A DNA stretch of 64,000 bases, taken from positions 2,666,001 through 2,730,000 of the forward strand of contig NZ_CP091794.1 in NCBI RefSeq assembly GCF_022024175.1. Reading direction: 5' to 3'. The position numbers and the translations under genes are program-made. This document shows positions 1 to 7,518 of this stretch, piece after piece (position 1 is the stretch's first letter; the number at the start of each line of letters is the position of its first letter). The notes below the pieces were generated by a model. It searched no databases. It had not been told where the DNA came from and saw only the letters and a program-made list of their open reading frames with translations. The DNA comes from Prevotella communis. GTDB taxonomy: Bacteria; Bacteroidota; Bacteroidia; Bacteroidales; Bacteroidaceae.

Positions 1-89
1 AAACAATAATCGATTTTTTGTTTTTATTGTCGAGCGAAAGTATCAAAGAGGCCGATAAAAGGTGCGAATCTGTTTATAAACGTTAAATA

Positions 90-104
90 TATCGTTTTTC
101 GATA
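90..104. promoter_or_regulatory. Palindromic operator candidate, copy 1
   Basis: The site reads TATCGTTTTTCGATA, a perfect 5-bp inverted repeat around five T. The same motif in the other orientation lies at 156-170, and a lone TATCG half-site lies at 111-115. Both copies sit in front of a DUF2975/XRE gene pair, so the likely ligand is the XRE protein itself. That the site is bound is inference. Confidence 0.6.
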
Positions 105-121
105 AAGTTTTATCGTTTTTA

Positions 122-153
122 TTTGCGAGATATCTGAGAAATATATACTTTTG
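122..153 (+). promoter_or_regulatory. Bacteroidota promoter for DUF2975-XRE operon
   Basis: TTTG at 122-125 and TACTTTTG at 146-153 are 20 bp apart, matching the -33/-7 pattern of the Bacteroidota primary sigma factor. Transcription would start near 160, inside operator copy 2. Confidence 0.7.
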
Positions 154-155
154 CA

Positions 156-170
156 TATCGAAAAACGATA
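156..170. promoter_or_regulatory. Palindromic operator candidate, copy 2
   Basis: The site reads TATCGAAAAACGATA, the reverse complement of copy 1. It starts 3 bp after the -7 box and covers the expected transcription start, the usual place for a repressor site. Copy centres are 66 bp apart. Confidence 0.6.
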
Positions 171-197
171 AATGTATAAATTAAAACAATAAAAACA

Positions 198-659
198 ATG
201 AAAACAAAACTCAATTTTTTCTGTATCGTGCTGCTGATTCTCATGATAGTAGGCATGGTGATGGCAGGTTTTGCAGGTGTCAACGATTTTAAACAAGGTT
301 ATGAAGACGGTATGAATGATTCTGGAACATCAGCCTATAGCATTATTGAAGGCTTAATCATCTTTGCCTGCTTTATTGTTTATATATATGCCTTTGCCTG
401 CTATGTGCGCTTTATCCTCAACGTCAATCATGGTGAGGTGTTCACCTGGACAAATGTCGATTTACTTCGCACGGTGGGCTGGTGCATCGTTGTGACAACT
501 ACCGTGATGTGTACAGCCATGTCGTTCGACAGTATCAACCTGCTAGACACATGGAGTGATGCTATCAGTGTCATTACTGACGGAATCTTTATTCTGATTA
601 TGGCCGAGGCCTTCTCTATCGGTCTGAAGCTGAAGGAGGAACATGATTTAACGATTTAA
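198..659 (+). CDS. DUF2975 family four-helix membrane protein
   Basis: A 153-residue protein with four predicted membrane helices (about 7-29, 47-75, 89-110 and 120-145) and almost no soluble part. Size, helix layout and the XRE-type regulator directly downstream match the DUF2975 family. Its biochemical role is not known. The downstream gene starts one base after the stop, so the two are almost certainly co-transcribed from the promoter at 122-153. In such pairs the membrane protein may sense a membrane condition or modulate the regulator; that is inference. Confidence 0.8.
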   Translation: MKTKLNFFCIVLLILMIVGMVMAGFAGVNDFKQGYEDGMNDSGTSAYSIIEGLIIFACFIVYIYAFACYVRFILNVNHGEVFTWTNVDLLRTVGWCIVVTTTVMCTAMSFDSINLLDTWSDAISVITDGIFILIMAEAFSIGLKLKEEHDLTI

Positions 660-660
660 A

Positions 661-876
661 ATGCCTATGGGAAAGATTATTGTAAACTTAGACGTGGAGA
701 TGGCCAAGCGCAAGATGTCACTAAGCGAGCTGGCCGAACGCGTGGGACTGACACTGGCCAACCTGTCGATCCTCAAAACGGGCAAGGCCAAGGCCGTACG
801 TTTCTCCACCCTTGAGGCCATCTGTCACGAGTTAGGCTGCCAGCCTGGCGACATCCTGGAATATAGAGAAGAATAA
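661..876 (+). CDS. XRE-family helix-turn-helix regulator
   Basis: A 71-residue single-domain Cro/C1-type DNA-binding protein. The helix-turn-helix covers about residues 16-65 (MSLSELAERVGLTLANLS, then STLEAICHELGCQPGDIL), typical of the small YozG-like regulators that travel with DUF2975 proteins. The annotated ATG at 661 may be bypassed for the ATG at 667 (MGKIIV). The gene lies one base after the DUF2975 stop. The two TATCG-N5-CGATA palindromes upstream of the operon are its most likely binding sites, which would make it an autorepressor. Confidence 0.85.
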   Translation: MPMGKIIVNLDVEMAKRKMSLSELAERVGLTLANLSILKTGKAKAVRFSTLEAICHELGCQPGDILEYREE

Positions 877-907
877 CCCATTTATCAACAACATAAAACC
901 ATTAATT

Positions 908-976
908 ATGATTACCATTACTTGCGCAGCTACAATCATTTGCCTTGGCATGCTGGCAGCATCTGTATGTGCTTAA
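908..976 (+). CDS. Possible 22-residue hydrophobic peptide
   Basis: A short frame starts with ATG 32 bp after the XRE stop and encodes 22 residues rich in Ile, Ala, Thr and Cys, ending in VCA before TAA. The whole peptide could form one membrane helix. It lies on the same strand and near the end of the DUF2975-XRE unit, before a repeat and hairpin region. No family is recognised and no clear ribosome binding site is visible, so it may be a chance frame. Confidence 0.3.
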   Translation: MITITCAATIICLGMLAASVCA

Positions 977-1010
977 GCAGGCACGAGACAGCACTTTGCC
1001 ATACTACAGC

Positions 1011-1081
1011 CTGCTTCTAGCCTCGCTCGTGAGTGCTCCACGGAGCAGCCTAGGAGCAGCCTAGGAGCAGGCTAGAAGCAG
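1011..1081. repeat. Tandem 11-bp repeats inside a 13-bp inverted repeat
   Basis: Three tandem 11-bp units GGAGCAGCCTA (1042-1052, 1053-1063, and 1064-1074 with one change) sit inside a perfect 13-bp inverted repeat, CTGCTTCTAGCCT at 1011-1023 and AGGCTAGAAGCAG at 1069-1081. A smaller hairpin (GCCT/AGGC) at about 1092-1105 is followed by six T. The whole could end the rightward operon. This is the only structure seen in the stretch between the XRE gene and the DUF2461 gene apart from the small frame at 908 and a hairpin at 1136-1153. Confidence 0.7.
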
Positions 1082-1135
1082 AGTGATTGCTGCCTAAGAG
1101 CAGGCTAAAGATTTTTTAACAGTAAAGTTGCGAAG

Positions 1136-1153
1136 AAATTCTCTCGAGAATTT
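1136..1153. terminator. Weak hairpin downstream of DUF2461 gene
   Basis: AAATTCTC and GAGAATTT form an 8-bp stem with a 2-base centre, 27 bp past the stop of the leftward DUF2461 gene. There is no clear T run, so terminator function is uncertain. Confidence 0.3.
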
Positions 1154-1180
1154 ATCCCTAATTAAGTGATTTAGCAGTTG

Positions 1181-1906
1181 CTACTCATAATCATCGATGA
1201 CAGCATTCATCATGTCCATCATGGGCTTGGCGGCAAGGAGCATGGGCTGCATGTCATCCAGCCACTGGTCGCCCTGGAAGAAGGTGTCGGGCACACGGTG
1301 CCAACAGCAGTAGTCCTTCTGGCGCAGGTACTCCACGTATTCCCAGTCGCGGGGGAAGCCGGAGGGGCAGGTCTTCAGGCGCTCAAGACCGAAGCCCTGA
1401 GGCTGGTCCCAGCTGGAGACGTCGGTGGGTGTCTTGAAACTGCCGGGCTCTGGATTGCCGTAGTATTTCAGGAACTCCGGACTGCGCACATAGCGAAGCC
1501 ACTCGTCGATATTGCCCATAATCTCATTGCGACATGAGGTCAGAATATTAGTGGGCAACCAGTAGTTGCCACAGCACACCATGCAATGACCAGGCTCCAG
1601 ATGCAGATAATAGCCGCCATGCAGCGCCTTCTTGCCATGAGCAGCGATATAAGCGCCAAGGTGGGTCTTATAAGGCGATTTATCGTTTGAGAAACGCGTA
1701 TCGCGATAGAAACGATAGGTACAGTCCTTCACCGTGAGATGAGCCACCGAGGGGTCGAACGAGGCGATACGCACAATAGCCTGCTGCACACCCTGTTCGA
1801 AGTCGGCACGAATAGCATCGTACTCGTCTTTATGCGCCTGAAACCACTCACGACTATTATTAGCCGACAACTGCTTCAGATACTTCATTATACGTTTTGC
1901 ATCCAT
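1181..1906 (-). CDS. DUF2461 domain-containing protein
   Basis: A 241-residue soluble protein that matches the DUF2461 (TIGR02453) family: N-terminal LKQLSANNSREWF, central TYRFYRDTRFSNDKSPYKTH and the GGYYLHLEPG region. The family is widespread but has no known reaction. An upstream in-frame start at 1951 is possible, but the promoter -7 box (1924-1931) would then lie inside the gene, so the ATG at 1904-1906 is chosen; it leaves a leader of about ten bases. The gene stands alone and is divergent from the BASS transporter gene. Confidence 0.85.
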   Translation of the reverse strand: MDAKRIMKYLKQLSANNSREWFQAHKDEYDAIRADFEQGVQQAIVRIASFDPSVAHLTVKDCTYRFYRDTRFSNDKSPYKTHLGAYIAAHGKKALHGGYYLHLEPGHCMVCCGNYWLPTNILTSCRNEIMGNIDEWLRYVRSPEFLKYYGNPEPGSFKTPTDVSSWDQPQGFGLERLKTCPSGFPRDWEYVEYLRQKDYCCWHRVPDTFFQGDQWLDDMQPMLLAAKPMMDMMNAVIDDYE

Positions 1907-1923
1907 AAATATAATTTTTTCGG

Positions 1924-1954
1924 CAAAGTTACGAAAAAACAACAAAAACACAAA
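1924..1954 (-). promoter_or_regulatory. Promoter of DUF2461 gene
   Basis: On the minus strand TTTG (1951-1954) and TAACTTTG (1924-1931) are separated by 19 bp. The expected start of transcription is near 1917, just ahead of the ATG at 1906. Confidence 0.7.
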
Positions 1955-1974
1955 TGTTTTTCAGATTATTATCG

Positions 1975-1982
1975 TACTTTTG
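1975..1982 (+). promoter_or_regulatory. -7 box of BASS transporter gene
   Basis: TACTTTTG lies 24 bp before the ATG at 2007. The upstream element is only a T run (1957-1961), so this half is weak. It forms a divergent pair with the promoter at 1924-1954. Confidence 0.55.
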
Positions 1983-2006
1983 CATAAAGAATCAATGACA
2001 TAGCAA

Positions 2007-2942
2007 ATGAGACAGATTTGTGATTTCATAGCCCGATGGATGGGAGCCATGGTGGTGCTGGTGGCAGCCCTGGCGCTGATGGTGCCTACATCACTGGCGT
2101 GGATTGGCACGTGGGTCATCAACCCGATGCTGGGCATCATCATGTTTGGCATGGGACTGACACTCTCGCCACAGGACTTTAAGATAGTGCTGAGCCGGCC
2201 AAAGGATATACTGATAGGATGCCTGACACAGTTCACCGTGATGCCCCTGCTGGCACTGGGACTGACATGGGCCTTCGCCCTGCCCGAGGAACTGGCCATC
2301 GGCGTGATACTCGTGGGCTGTTGTCCAGGTGGCACGGCATCAAATGTTATCACCTATCTGGCTAAGGGCGATCTGGCACTGTCGGTGGGTATGACTGCAG
2401 CTTCCACGCTACTGGCCCCACTGCTCACACCTTTGCTGGTATGGGCACTGGCCGGCACCATGGTTGACGTAGATGCACTGGGCATGCTGATGAGCATTGT
2501 CTATGTAGTCATAGCGCCTATAGTCGGCGGACTGCTCTGTCAGCGTTTCATACCAAGAGTGACCAGACGTGTGACGCCCTATCTGCCCGCCTTCTCGTCG
2601 GTAATGATAGCGCTATTGGTTGGTATCATCGTGGCACACAATGCCGACAGGGTACTGACGGCTGGCTTGCTGGTGATGCTCATCGTGATGATTCATAATC
2701 TTCTGGGACTGGCCATCGGCTACACCGTGGGACGACTGCTGCACTTGCAGAAACCAAAGTGCGTGGCACTCAGCATTGAGGTGGGCATGCAAAATAGTGG
2801 ACTGGCCTCATCGCTGGCTGTACTGCACTTTGCCGCCTATCCACTGGCCACCATCCCGGGCGCCGTATTCAGCGTATGGCATAACATCAGTGGTGCCCTC
2901 GTGGCCAAACTGTATTCATCCAATAGAACATCAGAACAATAA
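2007..2942 (+). CDS. Bile acid:sodium symporter (BASS) family transporter
   Basis: A 311-residue inner-membrane protein with about nine to ten hydrophobic helices. It carries the BASS hallmarks GMGLTLSPQDF (near residue 49), CCPGGTASNV with LAKGDLALSV (about 105-128) and EVGMQNSGLA (about 258). Such proteins cotransport organic anions with sodium; in bacteria without bile salt metabolism the substrate is often pantoate, pyruvate or another carboxylate and cannot be read from sequence. The SDR gene follows with a 1-bp gap, so the two form an operon. Confidence 0.88.
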   Translation: MRQICDFIARWMGAMVVLVAALALMVPTSLAWIGTWVINPMLGIIMFGMGLTLSPQDFKIVLSRPKDILIGCLTQFTVMPLLALGLTWAFALPEELAIGVILVGCCPGGTASNVITYLAKGDLALSVGMTAASTLLAPLLTPLLVWALAGTMVDVDALGMLMSIVYVVIAPIVGGLLCQRFIPRVTRRVTPYLPAFSSVMIALLVGIIVAHNADRVLTAGLLVMLIVMIHNLLGLAIGYTVGRLLHLQKPKCVALSIEVGMQNSGLASSLAVLHFAAYPLATIPGAVFSVWHNISGALVAKLYSSNRTSEQ

Positions 2943-2943
2943 A

Positions 2944-3669
2944 ATGAACAAGAAAGCTATTATCGTAGGAGCCAGCTCTGGCATAGGACAGGAAGTGGCC
3001 CGACTGCTGCTGGCCGATGGCTGGCATATTGGTGTGGCAGCACGCAGAGAGGAACCCCTGATGGCACTGAAAGCCACGGCACCAGAGCACGTGGAGGTGA
3101 TGACCATTGACGTGACAAAAGAGGATGCTGGCGAACAACTGCTCATGCTGATAGAGCGACTTGGTGGCATGGACCTGTATTTCCATGCCTCGGGCATCGG
3201 CAAGCAAAACCGCACGCTGACAGAAGATATCGAACTGCGCACGATGGCTACCAATGCCGTGGGGTTTACCAGGATGATTGGCACAGCCTATCGCTATTTC
3301 GCAGAACGGGGCAATGGACATATTGCTGCCATCTCATCGATAGCAGGCACCAAGGGACTGGGACCCGCGCCTGCCTACTCAGCCACTAAGGCCTTGCAGG
3401 CCACTTATCTGCAGGCGCTGGAGCAGCAGGCTCGCCAACGCAAGTTGGACATCAGAATTACAGATATCCGCCCTGGGTTCGTGGATACAGCACTGCTGAA
3501 TGATGACTTCCCCTACCCGCTGATGATGAAACCTGAGACGGTGGCAAAAGATATTGTGCAGAGCATCTACCGAAAGCGCCACGTAAGAATAATAGACTGG
3601 CGCTACAGAGTGCTCACAAAGGGTTGGCAACTGATTCCCCGCTGGTTGTGGCGAAGATTCAAGATATAA
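2944..3669 (+). CDS. Short-chain dehydrogenase/reductase (SDR)
   Basis: A 241-residue classical SDR: the nucleotide-binding GASSGIGQ near residues 8-15, the HASG segment near 80, the catalytic Ser in ISSIAG and the Tyr-Lys pair in YSATK. It should be an NAD(P)(H)-dependent oxidoreductase of an unknown alcohol or carbonyl substrate. The frame is open upstream to 2776 inside the transporter gene, but MNKKAIIVGA at 2944 matches the family N-terminus. The 1-bp gap to the transporter suggests coupled translation and perhaps a shared substrate. Confidence 0.88.
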   Translation: MNKKAIIVGASSGIGQEVARLLLADGWHIGVAARREEPLMALKATAPEHVEVMTIDVTKEDAGEQLLMLIERLGGMDLYFHASGIGKQNRTLTEDIELRTMATNAVGFTRMIGTAYRYFAERGNGHIAAISSIAGTKGLGPAPAYSATKALQATYLQALEQQARQRKLDIRITDIRPGFVDTALLNDDFPYPLMMKPETVAKDIVQSIYRKRHVRIIDWRYRVLTKGWQLIPRWLWRRFKI

Positions 3670-3697
3670 AAAAAGGAGCCCCGCGGCTCCTTTTTTT
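3668..3697. terminator. Bidirectional terminator
   Basis: GGAGCC and GGCTCC pair around CCGC, flanked by seven A on the left and seven T on the right. It overlaps the SDR stop codon and ends two bases before the stop of the carboxylesterase gene on the other strand, so it can serve both convergent genes. Confidence 0.9.
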
Positions 3698-3699
3698 CA

Positions 3700-5226
3700 T
3701 TATCTCCTAGATCCAAAGCCGAAGCCTTGCGCCTGAGGTGCTATCTCAGGCTCGCCATAGACGGAAGCCTCAGCATCCTTGTCGTTAAGTTTGAACACCA
3801 TGAACTTAGGATTCTGGGCTGTACAAGGTTTCCAGGCACCACCCTTAGGTCCGTTGGGGTCGCTATACTTCACGAAGTTGGTCCAGGCGGTGAGCATCTT
3901 CTCAGACAAATCCCAGTCGCCCTTGGTCCAAGGACGCCAGCAATGCTTCAACGACTTGAACACAAACCAGAGGTCGCTGGAGTGGAAAGCACCCTTCAGG
4001 CGCTGGGTAACCTCAGGATGAGAACCGTCATCGGGCAGAGGACGGGCAAACTCATAGGCCCAGGCCTTGCCACCCTTCTCGGCACGTACCTTACAGAACT
4101 CAGCGATATTGGGAGCCATATTACCCATGTCGTTCAGGGTGAAGCCAATCATATAAGGCACATCGGCCAAGGTACCCTGGCGCGTGGCATCGTCGAAGCT
4201 CTTCTCGCTGACATAGCCGTCGATCATAGGCATGAAGGGCAGTCCGCGCATGAAGGGCATACCACCACCCTGCTGCTGTCCGTCGCTGTTCACCTGATAA
4301 TAGAGCGTAGGTAGTGCGAAGACGGTCTCGGTAGAGGCAGCGCGCATCTTCTGTAGATCGGTGAGTCCAGCCCAATCGAACACCTTCTTGGCATTTGCCT
4401 CGGCATCGGCCACAGAACCGCCGCTATAGCGACCGCCCATCATGCCACCACCATTGGGGTTGGGGATACTGAGTCCCTGAGCACTCATGATAACAGCCTT
4501 ATGGAACAGACCACGGGCCAGGGGCGACTCACAAAGCGTACGCACGCTGCCACCACCGGCACTCTGACCAAAGATTGTCACATTATTAGGGTCGCCACCA
4601 AACTGGGCAATATTCTTCTTAATCCATTTCAGAGCCTCAATCTGGTCGAGGATACCGTAGTTGCCGGATACATGATGAGGGTTCTCGGCAGCCAGCAGCG
4701 GATGCGTGAGGAAGCCAAACACGCCCAGACGGTAGTTGATCGTGACGAGCACCACATCCTTGGCACCCCACTCCTGTCCGTCGAACTCAGGTTCTGAACC
4801 AAAACCCTCACGATAGCCGCCACCATGAATCCACAGGGCAACGGGCAGTTTCTTGCCCACCTCACCAGGCGCCTTGGTCCATACGTTCAGATACAGACAG
4901 TCCTCACTGAAAGCGGCCTCCTTGCCATAGCCCCACTCCGTGTAGTAGCCACCTGTATACTGGATAGCCTGGTAACTGGGACGGCCGAAAGTGTCGCAGA
5001 TCTTCACGCCCTTCCAGGGGAGCACGGGCTGAGGAGCCTTCCAACGGTTCTCGCGGATAGGAGGTGCAGCATAGGGGATGCCACGATAGACGAAGACCTC
5101 TGGATGATCGTCGGCCAGCACACCTTGTACCTTACCACCCTCAATGGATAACACAGGATTCTTGTCTGCTGCCTGGGCAGATACTGCTACGAGAAGCAGA
5201 AGAGGCAAAAACAGTTTTTTCATCAT
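3700..5226 (-). CDS. Secreted type B carboxylesterase
   Basis: A 508-residue alpha/beta-hydrolase of the COesterase (type B) family with a signal peptide ending at AQA (about residue 19). Visible family marks are SEDCLYLNVW, the oxyanion-hole WIHGGGY, the nucleophile Ser in GQSAGGG (about residue 222), an acidic residue in TLNDMGN and the His in GAFHSSD near the C-terminus. It should hydrolyse carboxylic ester bonds in the periplasm or outside; plant polymer acyl esters are a reasonable guess in this setting. It stands alone, convergent with the SDR gene. Confidence 0.85.
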   Translation of the reverse strand: MMKKLFLPLLLLVAVSAQAADKNPVLSIEGGKVQGVLADDHPEVFVYRGIPYAAPPIRENRWKAPQPVLPWKGVKICDTFGRPSYQAIQYTGGYYTEWGYGKEAAFSEDCLYLNVWTKAPGEVGKKLPVALWIHGGGYREGFGSEPEFDGQEWGAKDVVLVTINYRLGVFGFLTHPLLAAENPHHVSGNYGILDQIEALKWIKKNIAQFGGDPNNVTIFGQSAGGGSVRTLCESPLARGLFHKAVIMSAQGLSIPNPNGGGMMGGRYSGGSVADAEANAKKVFDWAGLTDLQKMRAASTETVFALPTLYYQVNSDGQQQGGGMPFMRGLPFMPMIDGYVSEKSFDDATRQGTLADVPYMIGFTLNDMGNMAPNIAEFCKVRAEKGGKAWAYEFARPLPDDGSHPEVTQRLKGAFHSSDLWFVFKSLKHCWRPWTKGDWDLSEKMLTAWTNFVKYSDPNGPKGGAWKPCTAQNPKFMVFKLNDKDAEASVYGEPEIAPQAQGFGFGSRR

Positions 5227-5270
5227 TGTAAGTTGTAATAATAAATAGTTAAGGGTTTGCTTATCGGATG

Positions 5271-5278
5271 CAAAATTA
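5271..5278 (-). promoter_or_regulatory. -7 box of carboxylesterase gene
   Basis: TAATTTTG on the minus strand, 44 bp before the ATG at 5226. No TTTG is seen at the usual upstream distance. Confidence 0.5.
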
Positions 5279-5310
5279 GAGAAAAAAATCTATTCACGCA
5301 ACAGTAAGAC

Positions 5311-5342
5311 AAAAAAAATGCGACTCCAGGAACGGAATCGCA
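5311..5342 (-). terminator. Rho-independent terminator
   Basis: A 9-bp stem with one G-U pair, a 6-base loop and a following run of eight T on the minus strand. It ends the candidate small RNA and any read-through from the lutC end. Confidence 0.75.
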
Positions 5343-5402
5343 CTATCAGGTGTTTTTTTATTGAAGTATATTAATTTAAGGTAAGCCTTGTTGAGAATTT
5401 CA
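5311..5402 (-). ncRNA. Candidate small RNA or attenuated leader
   Basis: A strong minus-strand promoter (5409-5440) is followed about 60 bases later by a terminator hairpin (TGCGATTCC/GGAGTCGCA, 5319-5342) and eight T (5311-5318), and no reading frame of note lies between. The predicted transcript is about 90 nt. It could be a free-standing small RNA, or the leader of the carboxylesterase gene with early termination. No known RNA family is recognised. Confidence 0.35.
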
Positions 5403-5408
5403 CGTTGG

Positions 5409-5440
5409 CAAAGATAGGAGAAAATTTCTTTCCCTCCAAA
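5409..5440 (-). promoter_or_regulatory. Promoter downstream of lutC
   Basis: On the minus strand TTTG (5437-5440) and TATCTTTG (5409-5416) are 20 bp apart, a near-ideal Bacteroidota promoter. It lies 34 bp past the lutC stop and points to the carboxylesterase gene. Confidence 0.6.
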
Positions 5441-5474
5441 CTTTTTTGAACATTTTTTGTCCATTTACCCTAAA

Positions 5475-6092
5475 TTATTTTCTGTTTACGAACACAACCG
5501 TTACAGCACGGGCAGCCTGGGCACCATAAACGAGTGCACCCTCGATATCAGCCGTCTTGCTGGGGCCACTGATAAAGGTACCAAACTGATAGTCAATGAA
5601 ATAGTAGGACGACTGCTGGATGAGGTCATAGGCCTCGTGCATATTGTTCACAATATGACTATCATCGATAACGATGACCAGATGTTCGGATGCAAAGCAG
5701 ATGGCACGCTCCTTCATGGTCTGCGGCACCCAGATGCAGGCATTCTCGGCCACACCGATGTCGCCCCGGACAATACCGACATCCACACGTTCCAGTTCCT
5801 GGGCACTGGCCACGGTGTCAGGGTTCAGCTGGGCATCGATGCCCATGATATTGGTGGCGATGACGGGACTGGCAGGCCATCCGCCCACCACACGGTCGCG
5901 AATCACCGCATTGAGGTCGTCGTCCTCGGAAATCTCAATCAGGCTGGCACCCGCGATGGTCGTGGTCTTTTTCTTGAACTCGGCCACAGGGTCGTCATAG
6001 GTGATGGGCTTCAACCGGGTAAGGTCGGGCATGTCGTACGTCTCGCGCGTATGATGGCGCAAGGCGGAAAGTATCTGTTGTTTACTGCTCAT
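5475..6092 (-). CDS. lutC: LUD domain protein, lactate utilisation LutC
   Basis: A 205-residue LUD-domain (YkgG/LutC) protein and third subunit of the LutABC L-lactate oxidising complex. The ATG at 6090-6092 overlaps the lutB stop by four bases (ATGA), which fixes the start; an upstream frame to 6389 is just antisense to nothing useful and lies inside lutB. LutC carries no iron-sulfur cysteines and is needed with LutA and LutB for conversion of L-lactate to pyruvate. It is the last gene of the aldA-lutABC operon. Confidence 0.85.
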   Translation of the reverse strand: MSSKQQILSALRHHTRETYDMPDLTRLKPITYDDPVAEFKKKTTTIAGASLIEISEDDDLNAVIRDRVVGGWPASPVIATNIMGIDAQLNPDTVASAQELERVDVGIVRGDIGVAENACIWVPQTMKERAICFASEHLVIVIDDSHIVNNMHEAYDLIQQSSYYFIDYQFGTFISGPSKTADIEGALVYGAQAARAVTVVFVNRK

Positions 6093-7501
6093 AATTTCTT
6101 CTCCTTCCATAATTGGTGGAACGACTTCGGGGGGAATTTCATCATGCGGTGCGCATAGGCCCAGGGATTCAGGCTGTTCTGCAACAAGGGACCAGGCAGC
6201 CAGTTGACCAGCGGCGAGAGGCGCAGGGCAGAGGTATAGACCTGCGGACGATTGAAGAGGAAGCTCATGCCCACGGACATATACTTCTTCATGGGGTCGG
6301 CCTTGCCCAGCGAGTCGAGCTGCTGTCGCCAGCGATAGACCTGTGCAGAGAGGTCGACCTTGGCCGGACAGACATTGTCGCAGGAGCAACAGAGGGAGCA
6401 GGCCGACACGTTATCGCTATAGCGGCGAGGGTCGCGCAACATGCCCAGGTTGATGCCGATAGGTCCAGGGATGAAATAGGTGTAGCTATAGCCTGCCGAA
6501 CGGCGATAGACGGGACAGGTGTTCATGCAGGCACCACAGCGCATGCATTTCAGCGTCTGCCAGTGTTCCTGATTGGACAGGATACTGCTACGCCCGTTGT
6601 CCACCAGCACGATATGCATCTCGCCACCAGGACGGGGGCCACGGAAATGGGAGGTATAGACGGTGGTTTCCTGACCTGTGCCATTACGGGCCAGGAGGCG
6701 CTGGAACACACCCATCGCGGCATAGTTGGGCACGAGTTTCTCGATACCCATGGAGACGATATGCAACTTAGGGATAGAGGTCGACATATCAGCATTGCCC
6801 TCGTTGGTACACACCACCACATCACCCGTCTCGGCCACACCGAAATTAGCACCCGTCATGCCGGCATCGGCCTCCATGAACTGCTGGCGCAGGTGCATGC
6901 GGGCTACGTAGGTGAGGAACGTGGGGTCGTTCTCGTCGGCGATGGAATCGCCGCCCACACGACCAGCATAAGAGGCCGCTATCTCTTTGTAGTTGGGGAT
7001 GAGGCGACGGAAGGTGGCACCGATATCCTCACGATGCACATGGAGGGCAGGCATCACGATATGACTGGGTGCCAGCTTCATCATCTGCAGGATACGCTCG
7101 CCCAGGTCGGTCTCGATGACCTCAATGCCACTGCGCTCCAGGTTCTCGTTGAGATGGCATTCCTCCGTGAGCATGCTCTTGCTCTTCACCACCTTTTTCA
7201 CCTGGTGCTTCTGCAGGATATCCAGGACGATGGCATTATATTCCTGAGCATCCTTTGCCCAGTGCACATGGACGCCATTCTTCACGGCATTCTGCTCAAA
7301 CTGTTCCAGATAGTCGGCCAGATGGGTGATGGTATGCTTCTTGATCTGACTGGCTGTCTCACGCAGGTCTTCCCACTCAGGAAGGTCCTGGGCCATACGG
7401 TCGCGCTTCTGGCGCACACCATAGAAGGTCTGGTCGTGATGCTTTGCTACGCGAGGTTTCTGCAGATAGGCCTCGGCAGCTTTTGAATGTTGGGTACTCA
7501 T
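6089..7501 (-). CDS. lutB: Iron-sulfur LUD protein, lactate utilisation LutB
   Basis: A 470-residue cytoplasmic protein with an N-terminal LUD domain (about 70-300) and a C-terminal ferredoxin-like part with two 4Fe-4S motifs, CMRCGACMNTCP (about 320) and CSLCCSCDNVCP (about 368). This is the LutB/YkgF layout and length. It should pass electrons during oxidation of L-lactate to pyruvate as part of LutABC. It starts 17 bp after lutA and shares an ATGA with lutC. Confidence 0.9.
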   Translation of the reverse strand: MSTQHSKAAEAYLQKPRVAKHHDQTFYGVRQKRDRMAQDLPEWEDLRETASQIKKHTITHLADYLEQFEQNAVKNGVHVHWAKDAQEYNAIVLDILQKHQVKKVVKSKSMLTEECHLNENLERSGIEVIETDLGERILQMMKLAPSHIVMPALHVHREDIGATFRRLIPNYKEIAASYAGRVGGDSIADENDPTFLTYVARMHLRQQFMEADAGMTGANFGVAETGDVVVCTNEGNADMSTSIPKLHIVSMGIEKLVPNYAAMGVFQRLLARNGTGQETTVYTSHFRGPRPGGEMHIVLVDNGRSSILSNQEHWQTLKCMRCGACMNTCPVYRRSAGYSYTYFIPGPIGINLGMLRDPRRYSDNVSACSLCCSCDNVCPAKVDLSAQVYRWRQQLDSLGKADPMKKYMSVGMSFLFNRPQVYTSALRLSPLVNWLPGPLLQNSLNPWAYAHRMMKFPPKSFHQLWKEKKL

Positions 7502-7518
7502 ATTCAGGAGTCAAGGAG

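Noticed and set aside
24-296. Minus-strand frame of 90 codons at the left edge
   Set aside because: It overlaps the promoter, operators and start of the DUF2975 gene and is made of low-complexity AT-rich codons.
2776-2943. Upstream extension of the SDR frame
   Set aside because: It overlaps the transporter gene in another frame, and the Rossmann fold begins directly after the ATG at 2944.
6113-7486. Long plus-strand frame (457 codons) opposite lutB
   Set aside because: It is fully antisense to a gene with clear iron-sulfur motifs, is rich in His/Gly/Thr as antisense frames of this base composition are, and has no recognisable domain.
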